DNA of 35,886 bases from NCBI GenBank assembly GCA_009844085.1, contig VYCF01000004.1:1-35886 (forward strand), in the 5' to 3' direction. The notes beneath the pieces are model-generated. The model made no database searches and was not told where the DNA came from. It worked only from the letters and a program-made list of their open reading frames with translations. The position numbers and the translations under genes were made by a program. The first letter of the stretch is position 1, and each line of letters opens with the position of its first letter. Shown here one piece after another: positions 7,865 to 18,400 of this stretch. This DNA comes from Gammaproteobacteria bacterium (GTDB taxonomy: Bacteria; Pseudomonadota; Gammaproteobacteria; Pseudomonadales; Pseudohongiellaceae).

Positions 7865-9767
7865 CGCTGCCAATGCGGGAAAAGATTTCGCGAACCGCGT
7901 TGAAATCCGGACTGCAGAAACGGCTCACTTCGTCGCTGAAGCGGGCGGCGCATTCCACCGGCCAGGTCACGCCCTGGTAATTGCGGCTTACCGGAATCGT
8001 CTGGACAAGCGGTTCGCCGAGCATGGTAAGCAGCACTTCGTAATCGAAGCCGCCGCCTCGCAGGTCGGCGACGCCTGTGCCCGCGGCGCTGAAATTGTCC
8101 ATGCGCAAGTTGAACGTGTGCTCGCTGGCGAGGCCGCCGTCGAGCGCGAGATCGCCGCCGACTTCGGAAAAACGGATCAGGTCCGGCCATTGCTGGATCG
8201 CCTCGCCAGTGGGACTGAGCGCCGCGATGGAGGTGAAAATCTGCTTGATGAGGCCGATGTTGACCAGGTTCTCGGTCACGGCGAACGAGGCATCACCGCT
8301 GAGGCCGTTCAGCAGTCCGTTCAGGGACTGGCCGCGGGCATTGAAGGCCCCGTTGGCATGCAAGCGTCCGCTGAGCACGTCGAGCCGGGTTATCAGCGGC
8401 GCGATTTCCGAGATGGCGAGATTTTCGCCGCTCGTATCGAGGCTCAACTCGCCGTTGGCCGCATTCCAGCGCATGTTGGCCGAGAAGGTTCCGCCCAGGG
8501 AAGCGACCGGCGGGATTTCCGCATCGAGCACCCGGTCTTCGACGTTCGTATATACCGTCAGATTCTCGATATGCAGATTGCCCGCGGTCAGGGCGTCCGC
8601 AGCGATGGAGCCTGACAGAATCAGGTTTTCGAGATTCGGCAATTGCCTTTCAGGCCGCTGGAATGCCGGCGCGCCGGGGATGGATTCGGATCCTTCAGCG
8701 GCGAAAAGCGCGCTGACATCGAGTTCGCCGATGTCCATCTCGTAACGGACATTGGCGGGTAGCAGACCGCTGGCGAAACGGATTTCGGTTTCCGCCTCGA
8801 CGACCGTCTGTGACGGGGTGTTCACCGTTACCTCGGCACTCAGACCACCTGCATCTCCGGTCAGGTTAAATGCAACGCTGGCCGGCCATCGGCCGTTCGG
8901 ATTGCCGTTGGGAACGGCCAGCGCCTCCTGCTCGGGCGCCGGCAGCATCCCGAGATTCTGCAGCAGCACCCTGGCGTCGAATTCGTTGCTGGTCAGACTC
9001 GCCTGGTAGCCGGGATTGTTCGGGTAGCCGTTCACCTCGACCCGGCCTTGCAGCAACACGGGGGTACTGTTCAGGTCGAGTTCGGAGACGGAGTAACGGC
9101 CGGCCTCCGCATCCGCCTCGATTTCGCCGATCAGTCCGACCGCGGTTTCGCGCACCCGCCGATTCGCGCTGTCGAACCATTCGACATCGAAATTCGCCTG
9201 GCCGGCGAAAGCTTCGCCTCCCAGATTGACGTCGCTGCCGACCACTTGCAGATTCTTCAACAGGAATCGATGGCCGCTGGCCAGATTCTGTACGTCCAGG
9301 CGGCCGTTTTCGGCGGCAATTCGCTCGGGAAATCCGGCTGCAACTCCAGATGCTTCTTCCGCATCGGAAGTTGCCGCTGCCCGCGCGATGTCCCAGATGC
9401 TGTTGCCCGACGCATCGACGAAAACATTGAGGTGGAAACCGTCGATACGCAGTTCCCGGATCGTCAACTCGCCACGCAACAGGTCTCCGCGATCCACATC
9501 GAGTTGGACGACCGAGGCCGAAGCCAGTTCCTGCGGCAGACCCGGATTGCGCAGCCGCGCGTCTTCGAGCGTGAGCCGGGCCGAAGGCAGCAGGTCGATA
9601 TCGACTTCCCCGGCAACGACCAGCTCATAGCCTGTCGCCGCGGTGACACGTTCCTGCAAAGCGGTTCGATATTGTCCGGGACTGGAAATCCAGAGCATGG
9701 CGGCTGTTATGACCGCCACGACGGCGAGCCCGATGCCAAGCAGGATTTTCCGCGTACGATTCAACAT
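7848..9767 (-). CDS. AsmA-family inner-membrane protein
   Basis: The product is 639 aa from ATG 9767; this start places the membrane anchor at residues 7-29, and the in-frame start 36 nt further upstream lacks support. AsmA proteins are single-pass inner-membrane proteins with a large periplasmic beta-rich domain, thought to take part in outer-membrane lipid homeostasis as bridge-like lipid-transfer proteins. The N-terminal [20 protein letters not shown] pattern and the C-terminal [19 protein letters not shown] segment are typical. It is the first gene of the asmA-mutY-yggX operon and is divergent from hisB. I give no symbol because several AsmA-like paralogues exist in most gammaproteobacteria. 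Confidence 0.88.
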   Translation of the reverse strand: MLNRTRKILLGIGLAVVAVITAAMLWISSPGQYRTALQERVTAATGYELVVAGEVDIDLLPSARLTLEDARLRNPGLPQELASASVVQLDVDRGDLLRGELTIRELRIDGFHLNVFVDASGNSIWDIARAAATSDAEEASGVAAGFPERIAAENGRLDVQNLASGHRFLLKNLQVVGSDVNLGGEAFAGQANFDVEWFDSANRRVRETAVGLIGEIEADAEAGRYSVSELDLNSTPVLLQGRVEVNGYPNNPGYQASLTSNEFDARVLLQNLGMLPAPEQEALAVPNGNPNGRWPASVAFNLTGDAGGLSAEVTVNTPSQTVVEAETEIRFASGLLPANVRYEMDIGELDVSALFAAEGSESIPGAPAFQRPERQLPNLENLILSGSIAADALTAGNLHIENLTVYTNVEDRVLDAEIPPVASLGGTFSANMRWNAANGELSLDTSGENLAISEIAPLITRLDVLSGRLHANGAFNARGQSLNGLLNGLSGDASFAVTENLVNIGLIKQIFTSIAALSPTGEAIQQWPDLIRFSEVGGDLALDGGLASEHTFNLRMDNFSAAGTGVADLRGGGFDYEVLLTMLGEPLVQTIPVSRNYQGVTWPVECAARFSDEVSRFCSPDFNAVREIFSRIGSDAGSN

Positions 9768-9860
9768 GCAAACTAGTGTATCGAAATGGCGAGTCAGTGA
9801 CACGGGCCTTTATTTTCCGGGAGATTCTGCGACTTCGCTGTGTTTATCCGGCCGGGGAGT

Positions 9861-9866
9861 TATAAT
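9861..9866 (+). promoter_or_regulatory. -10 element of the his operon promoter
   Basis: A perfect TATAAT at 9861-9866 lies 46 bp before the hisB start codon, in the 145-bp region shared with divergent asmA. No good -35 hexamer is seen 16-18 bp upstream, so either the promoter is weak or an activator helps. No histidine attenuator (His-rich leader peptide) is visible. Confidence 0.5.
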
Positions 9867-9912
9867 GCGCAGCCGCCACAGTGACCGCTCCGGCAGAACC
9901 GGTGACGCAATC

Positions 9913-10509
9913 ATGAACAAGCAAGCGCGCAGCGCCAGCGTTCAGCGCAACACGAAGGAAACCCGTATTTCCATCACGCTCGACCTCGACGGCAGCGGCC
10001 GTTTCGAGGCTGAAACCGGCTTGCCGTTTCTCGAACACATGCTCGATCAGATCGCCCGTCACGGCATGATCGATCTGACCATAAAGGCCGAAGGCGATCT
10101 TGAAATCGACGCCCACCATACCGTCGAGGATCTCGGCATAACCCTGGGGCAGGCACTGAACCAGGCGCTCGACAAGACCGGAATTCGCCGTTACGGCCAT
10201 GCCTATGTGCCGCTCGACGAGGCGCTTTCCCGGGTGGTGATCGATTTTTCCGGGCGTCCGGGACTCGAATATCATGCCGATTTCGCGCGCGCCGTCGTCG
10301 GCGGATTCGACATCGACCTGTTTCGCGAGTTTTTCCAGGGCTTCGTCAATCACGCTTTCGTCACCTTGCACGTCGACAACATTCGCGGCCGCAACGCGCA
10401 TCACCAGATCGAGACGATATTCAAGGCCTTCGGCCGCGCATTGCGCATGGCGGTGGAGCTCGATCCGCGCTCGGCCGGAGTGATTCCGTCGACGAAGGGC
10501 AGCTTGTAG
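9913..10509 (+). CDS. hisB: Imidazoleglycerol-phosphate dehydratase
   Basis: The product is 198 aa, the length of monofunctional HisB; there is no fused histidinol-phosphatase domain. It converts imidazole glycerol phosphate to imidazole acetol phosphate, the substrate of HisC, using manganese. Metal-binding motifs are [24 protein letters not shown] and the second [11 protein letters not shown], followed by [11 protein letters not shown] at the C terminus. ATG 9913 opens the conserved N terminus; in-frame starts further upstream run through the intergenic region and are rejected. It is the first gene of hisBHAF. Confidence 0.97.
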   Translation: MNKQARSASVQRNTKETRISITLDLDGSGRFEAETGLPFLEHMLDQIARHGMIDLTIKAEGDLEIDAHHTVEDLGITLGQALNQALDKTGIRRYGHAYVPLDEALSRVVIDFSGRPGLEYHADFARAVVGGFDIDLFREFFQGFVNHAFVTLHVDNIRGRNAHHQIETIFKAFGRALRMAVELDPRSAGVIPSTKGSL

Positions 10510-10567
10510 CCCCGCCCGGCCCTGGTTCGATCCGGCGGAGCCCGCCTGAAACAGAGAAGTTGGACTG

Positions 10568-11233
10568 ATGAATACGGTCGCGGTCATCGACTACGGTATG
10601 GGTAATCTGCATTCCGTCGCCAAGGCGGTGGAGCATGTCGCCCGCGAACTCGATCTGGACGTCAGCGTATCGATTACCGCCGACGCGGAAACGATCGCGA
10701 ATGCCGCCAGGGTCATCTTCCCGGGGGTTGGCGCGATTCGCGATTGCATGGCCGAAATCAACCGGCTCAACGTCGGCAGGATGGTGGCGGAGGCGATGAA
10801 AACACGGCCCGTGCTTGCGATCTGCGTCGGCATGCAGGCGCTGATGGAACATTCCGAGGAAAACGGCGGCGTCGAATGCCTGGGGCTGGCGCCGGGCGAC
10901 GTGCGCTATTTCGGCGACGAGTTGCGCGGCGAGTCGGGCGAATGGCTGAAAGTGCCCCATATGGGCTGGAACGAAGTGCGGCAGACTCGCGCGCATCCCT
11001 TGTGGGAAGGCGTTCCCGACGGCAGCCGCTTCTATTTCGTGCATAGTTACTACGTGGAAACCGGCAGCGACGAATTGGTTGCCGGCAAAACGACTTACGG
11101 CAAGGAAATGGTCTCGGCATTCTCCGACCGCAATATCTTCGCCACCCAGTTCCATCCGGAAAAAAGCCAAGCCGCGGGATTGCGGCTGCTCGGCAATTTT
11201 CTCAAATGGGACGGTCAGGCAGGAGGCGGCTAA
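10568..11233 (+). CDS. hisH: Imidazole glycerol phosphate synthase, glutaminase subunit
   Basis: The product is 221 aa, a class I glutamine amidotransferase. The catalytic triad is Cys86 in AICVGMQAL, and His196 and Glu198 in QFHPEKS. The oxyanion region PGVGA lies at 52-56. It hydrolyses glutamine and channels ammonia to HisF, producing imidazole glycerol phosphate and AICAR from PRFAR. It lies 58 bp after hisB. Its 3' end carries AGGAGG (11221-11226), the ribosome site for hisA. Confidence 0.97.
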   Translation: MNTVAVIDYGMGNLHSVAKAVEHVARELDLDVSVSITADAETIANAARVIFPGVGAIRDCMAEINRLNVGRMVAEAMKTRPVLAICVGMQALMEHSEENGGVECLGLAPGDVRYFGDELRGESGEWLKVPHMGWNEVRQTRAHPLWEGVPDGSRFYFVHSYYVETGSDELVAGKTTYGKEMVSAFSDRNIFATQFHPEKSQAAGLRLLGNFLKWDGQAGGG

Positions 11234-11235
11234 GA

Positions 11236-11976
11236 ATGCTGGTAATTCCGGCCATAGACCTCAAGGACGGCAAATGCGTGCGCCTGCGCCAGGGCCGATT
11301 CGACGAGACCACTGTATTCTCAGAAGACCCGGTCGAAATGGCCCGGCAATGGTGCGAGCGCGGCGCCCGGCGCTTGCACATGGTCGATCTCGATGGCGCG
11401 GTCGCGGGCTCTCCCAGGAACGCGAGAATCGTGAAGGCCATCGTCAGGGACAATCCGGACTTGCCGGTGCAGATCGGCGGCGGCATCCGCAATCTCGACA
11501 CCGCCGAATCGTATATCGAGGCAGGCGTGCGTTACGTCATCGTCGGCACGCAAGCGGTGCGCGAACCCGAGTTTGTAGCGGCCGCCTGCGAACGGTTTCC
11601 GGGTCAGGTCATCGTCGGAATCGACGCGAAGAACGGCATGGTCGCCACGCAAGGCTGGCTGGAAGTGAGCGAAATCAGCGCCGTATCTCTCACCCAACGA
11701 TTCGCGGACTGCGGCGCCAGCGCAATCGTCTATACCGATATCTCCCGCGACGGCATGATGCAGGGAGTCAACGTCGAAGCCACGGCCGGCCTGGCGGCGC
11801 AATCCGCGATTCCGTTGATCGCTTCCGGCGGCGTGACCGATCTCGACGACATCACCAGGCTGAAGCAGGCTGCGGCCGGTTGCGGCGGCGCCGGCATCAT
11901 CGGCGTGATCGCGGGCCGCGCCCTGTACGAAGGCACCCTGGACCTCGGCCGGGCCCAGGCGGAAGCGGACGCTTAG
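11236..11976 (+). CDS. hisA: ProFAR isomerase
   Basis: The product is 246 aa. ATG 11236 lies 2 bp after the hisH stop and is served by AGGAGG at 11221-11226. It is a (beta-alpha)8 barrel that isomerises ProFAR to PRFAR, the substrate of HisHF. The catalytic Asp8 is in [15 protein letters not shown] and the second catalytic Asp in [11 protein letters not shown]. The phosphate-binding loops VQIGGGIRN and IASGGVTD are present. The product passes directly to the next two gene products. Confidence 0.97.
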   Translation: MLVIPAIDLKDGKCVRLRQGRFDETTVFSEDPVEMARQWCERGARRLHMVDLDGAVAGSPRNARIVKAIVRDNPDLPVQIGGGIRNLDTAESYIEAGVRYVIVGTQAVREPEFVAAACERFPGQVIVGIDAKNGMVATQGWLEVSEISAVSLTQRFADCGASAIVYTDISRDGMMQGVNVEATAGLAAQSAIPLIASGGVTDLDDITRLKQAAAGCGGAGIIGVIAGRALYEGTLDLGRAQAEADA

Positions 11977-11978
11977 CG

Positions 11979-12749
11979 ATGGGACTCGCCAGGCGCATCA
12001 TTCCCTGTCTCGACTGCGACAACGGCCGCGTGGTCAAGGGCGTCCGATTCGTCGACATCCGCGACGCCGGCGACCCGGTTGAAGTCTCGAAGCGCTATTG
12101 CGACGAAGGCGCGGACGAAGTCACTTTCCTCGACATTACCGCGAGTCACGAAGGGCGCGCGACCACGGTCGAAACCGTGCGCGACATCGCCGCCCAGGTC
12201 TTCATCCCGCTCACCGTCGGCGGCGGCATCCGCACGCTCGACGATATCCGCATGATGCTCAACGCCGGCGCCGACAAGGTGGCGATCAATACCGCCGCGG
12301 TCTTCGATCCGCCTTTCGTCCGCGCCGCCTCGGAACGCTTCGGTTCGCAATGCATCGTCGTCGCGGTCGACGCCAAGCAGGTCTCCGGTGGCGCGCAGCC
12401 AAAATGGGAAATCTTCACTCATGGCGGACGCAATCCCACCGGCATTGACGCGGTGGACTGGTGCAGCCGCATGGTCGACTACGGCGCCGGTGAAATCCTG
12501 CTTACCAGCATGGACCGGGACGGCACGAAAGAGGGTTTCGACAACCTGCTCAACCGCGCCGTGAGCGGCGCCGTGCGCGTCCCCGTTATCGCCTCCGGCG
12601 GCGTCGGCACGCTCGAACACCTCGCCGAAGGCGTACTCGAAGGCGGCGTCGACGCGGTGCTTGCCGCAAGCATCTTCCACTTCCAGGAATTCACCATCGA
12701 GCAGGCCAAGCGCCACATGGCCTCCCGCGGAATCGAAGTGCGGCTGTAA
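11979..12749 (+). CDS. hisF: Imidazole glycerol phosphate synthase, cyclase subunit
   Basis: The product is 256 aa, a (beta-alpha)8 barrel homologous to HisA. ATG 11979 is 2 bp after the hisA stop. The catalytic Asp12 is in [18 protein letters not shown] and the second in VVAVDAKQV; phosphate sites are VGGGIRT and IASGGVGT. It pairs with HisH. It is the last gene of the operon: no hisI or hisE follows, and the next gene, ctpA, is convergent with only 5 bp between stop codons and no hairpin terminator. Confidence 0.97.
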   Translation: MGLARRIIPCLDCDNGRVVKGVRFVDIRDAGDPVEVSKRYCDEGADEVTFLDITASHEGRATTVETVRDIAAQVFIPLTVGGGIRTLDDIRMMLNAGADKVAINTAAVFDPPFVRAASERFGSQCIVVAVDAKQVSGGAQPKWEIFTHGGRNPTGIDAVDWCSRMVDYGAGEILLTSMDRDGTKEGFDNLLNRAVSGAVRVPVIASGGVGTLEHLAEGVLEGGVDAVLAASIFHFQEFTIEQAKRHMASRGIEVRL

Positions 12750-12754
12750 CCCCT

Positions 12755-14026
12755 TCAGCGCGAACGCAACGTATTCAGGCCCTTCAGCAGGTTCAGCGCT
12801 TCGTTGAGGGGGTAGTCGGCGGTGAGGACTTCGGCGGCGGATACCAGCGGGGCGATGTTTCCATCGGCGCCGTTTTCGTTTTCCAGGCTCCCCGGCAGGT
12901 CGGCTTCGGCGAATTGCGCGACGTTGCGCGAGCGGCGCGTGATGAAGGCTTCTTCCACGACGATGTCGGGCTCGATGCCCTGGGCCTGGATCGAACGGCC
13001 GTCGGGCGTGTAATACAGCGAAGTGGTCAACTTGATGGCCCGGTCTCCGTCGAGCGGCAGCACCGATTGCACCGAGCCCTTGCCGAAACTGCGCGTACCC
13101 ATGACGACGGCGCGGCTGTGATCCTGCAATGCGCCGGCGACGATCTCAGCCGCCGAAGCCGAACCGCCATTGATCAGCACGACCACGGGCAGATCCGGCG
13201 CCACGGTTTCCGCGTTCGCGAAATACTCCGTGGCTGCCTCGCGCAGCCGGCCCTGGGTATAGACTACGCGGCCGGAGTCGATGAAGGCGTCCACCACGTC
13301 GACCGAAGCCTGCAAGACGCCGCCGGGGTTGTTGCGCAAGTCGAGCACAAGGCCTTTCAGTTCCGGGTCTTCTTCGAGCAGCCCGGCGACTTCCGCCTGA
13401 AAGTCCTTGCCGGTGTTGAGCTGGAATATCGGGATGCGCGCATAGGCGTAGCCCGGTTCGAGCAGGCGGCTGCGCACGCTGCTGACGGCGATCACCTCAC
13501 GCGTGATTTCGACATCGAAAGGCTCCAGTCCGTCCCTGGAAATCGTCAGCGTCACTTCGGTTCCCGGTTCGCCGCGCATGAGACTGGCGGCGTCTTCGGG
13601 CAGCATGTCGCGCACCGGCTGGTTGTCGATGGCGACGATCAGGTCGCCGGAGCGCAGCCCGGCCCGGTCGGCGGGCGTGTCGTCTATAGGTGCGATCACC
13701 AGGATGTAGCCGTTTTCCTGCCCCACCTCGATGCCGAGTCCGCCGAATTCCCCGGTAGTGGTTTCCTGCAGGCTGTCGAAATCCCTGCCGTCGACGAAGG
13801 CCGAATGCGGATCGAGGTTCGCCAGCATGCCGCGAATCGCGTTCTCGAGCAGGGTGCGATCGTCGATCTCTTCGACATAGGACATGCGGATGCGGTCCAG
13901 CGCCTCGGTGAACAGACGCACGTCGTCGAGCGGCAACGGCAACGCGTCATCCTGGGCATGCAAGACTCCGGCGATGCTGAGCAGCGCACATAATGCGGCG
14001 GTTTGTGCTGAGCGAAGTCTGGTCAT
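12755..14026 (-). CDS. ctpA: S41-family C-terminal processing protease
   Basis: The product is 423 aa from ATG 14026, which opens a signal peptide (residues 1-25, ending LHAQ). It is a periplasmic serine protease with a Ser-Lys dyad: Ser291 in NGGSASAAEI and Lys316 in SFGKGSVQ, 25 residues apart as in Tsp/CtpA enzymes. A PDZ domain covers about residues 90-180, with the FGGLGIEV carboxylate-binding loop. Such proteases trim or degrade periplasmic proteins at their C termini, for example peptidoglycan hydrolases in Pseudomonas. The location near hisF is shared with Pseudomonas. The intergenic sequence upstream (14039-14092) holds an 8-bp inverted repeat of unclear meaning. Confidence 0.93.
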   Translation of the reverse strand: MTRLRSAQTAALCALLSIAGVLHAQDDALPLPLDDVRLFTEALDRIRMSYVEEIDDRTLLENAIRGMLANLDPHSAFVDGRDFDSLQETTTGEFGGLGIEVGQENGYILVIAPIDDTPADRAGLRSGDLIVAIDNQPVRDMLPEDAASLMRGEPGTEVTLTISRDGLEPFDVEITREVIAVSSVRSRLLEPGYAYARIPIFQLNTGKDFQAEVAGLLEEDPELKGLVLDLRNNPGGVLQASVDVVDAFIDSGRVVYTQGRLREAATEYFANAETVAPDLPVVVLINGGSASAAEIVAGALQDHSRAVVMGTRSFGKGSVQSVLPLDGDRAIKLTTSLYYTPDGRSIQAQGIEPDIVVEEAFITRRSRNVAQFAEADLPGSLENENGADGNIAPLVSAAEVLTADYPLNEALNLLKGLNTLRSR

Positions 14027-14095
14027 GTGATGTCTATTCCAAGCGGAACTTCCGGCCCGAAAACCAATACTTCCAGTTTCCGCCCCGCTTGGCAA

Positions 14096-15259
14096 TCAGA
14101 ACGCAGCAAGCTCGCCCATCAGACTCTCCAGCGGAACCGCCCGTATCCGCTCGTGCATGCGGTAAGGACGGTCGCCGGGGTAGATAACGTCAATGCGTTC
14201 AAGTTGCAGCGATTCCAGCGCCGCAAGCATTGAGCGCGTACGCTTCGGCGCATCGGTTCGCTTGAATTCGAAACCGAGTCGGCGCGTGCCGCGAATCACC
14301 AGCAGATCAAGTTCCGCGCCGCCTTGCGTTGCCCAATACCAAGCATAGCCCGAAGGGATTTCGAGTCGACGCAGGACTTGCTCAAGCGCGAATCCTTCGA
14401 AACTGGCCCCCACCTTTGGATGCGCGGCAAGGTCTCGCGGCGTTTCCACCCTGAGCAAACTGTGGAGCAAGCCGGAATCGGTAATGTAGACCTTGGGTGA
14501 TTTGACGATTCGCTTTCCGGGATTACTGGTCCATGGCCGCAGTTGCCGCACCATGAAAGTTGAAGTTAGCAAATCGACGTAGCGGCGCACCGCCGTGTGC
14601 GAAACCCCGAACGCCCGTCCGATCTCCGAACCGTTCCAGGTTTGACCGTGATAGTGGGCAAGCATCGACCAGAAGTCTGACATCGTGCGCGAGGGAATCC
14701 GGGAACCGAATGCCGGCAAATCCCTTTCGAGAAATGTGCGGGTAAAGTTTTTGCGCCATTCCAGGCTTTGCCGATGCGTGGCCGGCAGATAAGCCCGCGG
14801 GAATCCGCCCCGCAGCCAAAGTCGCCGCCAATTTTCCGGTCCCGTCTCTTCCAGATCGAAGCCCGATAATTCATGAAACGCGATGCGGCCCGCGAGTGAT
14901 TCAGATCCCTGGCGCAGCAAATCCGGCGAGGCGCTGCCCAGCACAAGAAACTTCGCCGGCGAAGGAGAACGGTCCGCCAGCACCCGCAGCACCGGAAAGA
15001 GCTCGGGACGACGTTGCACTTCGTCGATGACGACCAGTCCGCGCAGGGGTTCGAGGGCAAGCATCGGCTCATCAAGCTGGCCAAGGTCGCGCGGATCCTC
15101 AAGGTCGAACCGGATCGCTTCTCCATCCCAGCCGCGCATCAGCGCCTTGGCAAGCGTCGTCTTGCCCACCTGCCGGGCTCCGAGCAGCGCAACCACCGGA
15201 TTTTCCCGCAATAGCCTGTTCAGATGCTGCTGATGAGATGTCCTGATAATTTCATTCAT
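14096..15259 (-). CDS. AAA ATPase with DUF4143 domain
   Basis: The product is 387 aa. Walker A is GARQVGKT (27-34) and Walker B VVIDE (76-80), in an AAA_14-type domain (1-150). A DUF4143-type C-terminal half follows, containing a winged-helix-like SHTAVRRYVDLL segment and a nuclease-like LDLLVIRGTRRLGFEFK strand pattern (D...E-x-K). Genes of this family are common, often mobile, and poorly understood; toxin or defence roles have been suggested. It is divergent from the Type ISP-like gene, with an 8+8 bp dyad at 15268-15288 only 8 bp from its start codon, so it may repress itself. No good ribosome site is seen. Confidence 0.85.
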   Translation of the reverse strand: MNEIIRTSHQQHLNRLLRENPVVALLGARQVGKTTLAKALMRGWDGEAIRFDLEDPRDLGQLDEPMLALEPLRGLVVIDEVQRRPELFPVLRVLADRSPSPAKFLVLGSASPDLLRQGSESLAGRIAFHELSGFDLEETGPENWRRLWLRGGFPRAYLPATHRQSLEWRKNFTRTFLERDLPAFGSRIPSRTMSDFWSMLAHYHGQTWNGSEIGRAFGVSHTAVRRYVDLLTSTFMVRQLRPWTSNPGKRIVKSPKVYITDSGLLHSLLRVETPRDLAAHPKVGASFEGFALEQVLRRLEIPSGYAWYWATQGGAELDLLVIRGTRRLGFEFKRTDAPKRTRSMLAALESLQLERIDVIYPGDRPYRMHERIRAVPLESLMGELAAF

Positions 15260-15267
15260 CCATGAAT

Positions 15268-15288
15268 ATTGAACGATAGCCGTTCAAT
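15268..15288. promoter_or_regulatory. Perfect dyad, candidate operator
   Basis: ATTGAACG at 15268-15275 and CGTTCAAT at 15281-15288 are perfect inverted arms around 5 bp (ATAGC). It sits 9-29 bp upstream of the DUF4143 ATPase start and between the two divergent genes of this insert. That is the geometry of an operator covering a core promoter. The binding protein is unknown. Confidence 0.6.
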
Positions 15289-15443
15289 TTACAAGGTTAA
15301 ATCCTGTTTCGCGGCAACTTGCATTTGCTTCCCGCCAGCACGATTCCCAACGCCGCAACTTGTCCGTCCCGCACGGTGTTATTATCCGGTCGCCATGCGA
15401 AATCCAAATCCAACGACGACCAGAAATCTTCACGGGCACGAAT

Positions 15444-18400
15444 ATGCCGGAACAACTTAGCCTCGACCTCGATGACCGCCTGCCGGTAAATGACGTGTTG
15501 CGGCGCATACGCGACGAAAGCCGCGACGAATCGGAAAAAGGGCACTGGTTCGAACAACTGTTCATGCACGTCGCCATGCAGGAGCCCCGATTCGAACTGG
15601 AGGGCATCTGGCGCTGGAAGGACTGGCCGGAACGCGAGAGTCTGACCGGGCTCCACGGGGGCGATATTGGCATTGATCTCGTCGCCAAGCGGACATCGGG
15701 CGAATGGATCGCCATCCAGTGCAAGTGCTACGACGACCGCCATGTGTTGGGCAAAGGGGGGATCGACAAGTTTCTCGGCGGGTCGCAGCAGGATGTGTGG
15801 GGCATGCGCTGGCTGGTCGCTACCTGCCGCCTGGGGCCTAACGCGGATAGCGCGACCAGGCGGGCGAATCCACCGGTTGCCGTGATCGATTTCAAAGAGT
15901 TTCTCCATGTGCAACTGGAAAGAGAGGATGCCAAAAGGCCAGAGCAGGAACCCTGGCCGCTTCAGTTCGAAGCCATCGGCGACGTGGTGGAAGGGTTAGG
16001 CAATCACGACCGCGGCCGCTTGGTTATGGCTTGCGGCACCGGCAAGACGTTTACCGCGTTGCGCATCTCTGAACGAATTGTGGCTGGCGGCGGACGAATC
16101 CTGTTCGCCGCGCCCAGCATAGCCCTGGTCTCCCAGGCGCGGCGCGAGTGGCTGCGCCACACCCGCCGCAAGCTTACATGTCTCGTCGTGTGCTCCGACC
16201 CGACCGCTGGCGGGCGCAACGAAAACGAAGACATAGGCCTTTCCGAACTCGAATGCCCGGTTAGCAGCAGGCCGGAAGAAATCGCCGAGAGATTGAAACA
16301 GACGGACTACGCACAGGTGGTTTTCTGCACCTATCAATCGCTGGACAAAGTCATCGCCGCGCAGGCCGACTACGGCGCCCCTGAATTCAATTTGGCAATT
16401 TCGGACGAGGCGCACCGCACCACTGGCGTTTCCCGCTCCCGCGGAAAATCGGGATCCAAGGCCAAGGTCGATTTCCAGTCAATTCACGACGGCTGTCGCT
16501 TGCTCGCCGAAAAACGTCTCTACATGACGGCAACTCCTCGAATCTACACCCAAAGCTCCAAGACAAAGTTGGCCGAAAGAGGCATCGAAGTTATCGACAT
16601 GAGCGACCAGGACGTTTACGGCCCCCTTTTTCACCAACTTACCTTCAAGCAGGCAGTCGATAACGAGATGCTTTCAGACTACAGGGTCATCGTTCTTGGC
16701 GTGGACCAAGGCAGCGTCACGCCCGGATTGCGCCGCCGACTCGAACAAATCGACTCGACGCCGAATGAGGCGGTTTCCTCCGGCAGAAAACGCAATCCTC
16801 CAGGCACTCGGGAAATGACCAGGGTTCTTGGAGTTTCGCTCGCGCTGAACGGAGTTGCGCGGGGCAGCGCGTTGGAGCGGTCGGGCCCACTGCAAAGAGC
16901 AATGGCGTTCGCCAACAGCATCCCGCGTTCGAAATGGTTCGCCGAGTCGCTGATGGAGAGCCAGGTTCTCGCATTTACCACGCGGCAAAAACGCTCCGGC
17001 CGCGCATTGAAACTGGTTGCCCGGCACCTCGACGCTTCGTCCAGCGCCTTGCGGCGCAACCAGGAATTGCGCGAACTTCGCAGCGCCGGGGAAAGGGAAG
17101 ACGAGTGCCGGGTTTTGTGCAACGTGAAGTTGTTCACCGAAGGCGTCGATGTTCCGCAACTTGACGCGGTCGCCTTTCTTGAGCCCCGAGATAGCCAGAT
17201 CGACGTCGTCCAGGCAGTGGGACGCGTCATGCGCAAAGCCCCGGGCAAACGTCTGGGGTACATAGTCATTCCAGTCGTGGTGGAACCCGGCGCCGACCTG
17301 ATCGAGTCTTTGGTCACCGGGACCGAGGGCTTTCAGGGAGTGGGGCGCGTGTTGCGCGCGCTGCAGGCGCATGACGGCCGTCTCGCCGAAGACCCCGCGA
17401 GATTCGTGAAAGCTTACCAGGCGACCGATAAGCCGCCGGGAATCGGAGAAGGAGGAGAACCGTACGGGAACGATTTGGACGGACTCAGCAAGGAGCTTGA
17501 CCTGAGAGTGGCCGGAGAAGGAATTTACGCGCATATAGCCGCGGCTTCCGGTCTCGGCAAGCCCGGCCAACTTGTCGCCGACGATATCGGCTATGCGGTG
17601 AAGCGGGCAAGCGCGATTTTTCAGGAAGAAGAATTGGAGGGACCGCTCGCGGACGCGCTCGATCTGGTGCCTGAAAACGATGGCGGCGCCAAGGGAGTTT
17701 GCACGGTTGCCGCGCTGATGCTTTGCAATGCCTGCCTGTTGCAGCGCAGGTTGCGCGATGAGCCGGAAATGAAAACGATCATGCGGCTCGACAAGGTCGC
17801 CGGTTCGAGCAATCCGGCGGAAATTCTCTCCATCGCCTGGGAATCGATTCTTGAAAAGGACTACGCGCCCGTGTTCCGCCCGGCGCTTGCGGTGACTTCC
17901 GCGCTTCGCGTCGGAAAATCGGTCAATAACGCCATTCGCGGCATCGCCGAATGCGCGAACCGGGTAGCGGATTCCCTGAGCGAGTTGGGCTACGACCACG
18001 CCGGGCCGCTGTATCACCGGATTCTCGGTTCCGCCAAAAGCGACGGGGCGTTCTACACCAACAATCTGTCAGCCATCGTGCTGGCGCGGCTGGCGTTCCC
18101 CGACGATTTTATCGATTGGACGGACTCCGAAGCGGTTTCGAATCTGAAGGTGATGGATCCGGCATGCGGAACGGGCACCTTGCTGATGGCCGTGTTGCGA
18201 ACCGTCAAGGACCGCGTCGCGGCGCGGAATCCCACGACCACCGAACAACAGAACGCGTTGCATCGAAGTCTGGTGGAAGACGTGCTTTGCGGACTCGACA
18301 TCAATCAGCATGGCGTGCAGCTTGCCGCGTGCAATCTGACGCTCGGAGCGCCGACGGTCGATTACCAGAGGATGAATCTGGTCACCATGCCGCATGGACC

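Noticed and set aside
9048..9776. Open frame antisense to asmA (242 codons)
   Set aside because: Low-complexity composition rich in Arg, Gln and Ala, no ribosome site, and fully covered by the well-supported asmA gene.
11079..11978. Upstream frame extension of hisF through hisA
   Set aside because: Arg-rich out-of-frame translation of hisA; hisF begins at ATG 11979.
14039..14092. Inverted repeat CCAAGCGG / CCGCTTGG upstream of ctpA
   Set aside because: Arms are 38 nt apart without further pairing or T-run; not enough to call a terminator or operator.
16674..18017. Long open frame of 447 codons on the minus strand
   Set aside because: It lies wholly antisense to the helicase part of the Type ISP-like gene, has no recognisable domain, and reflects GC-rich codon bias.
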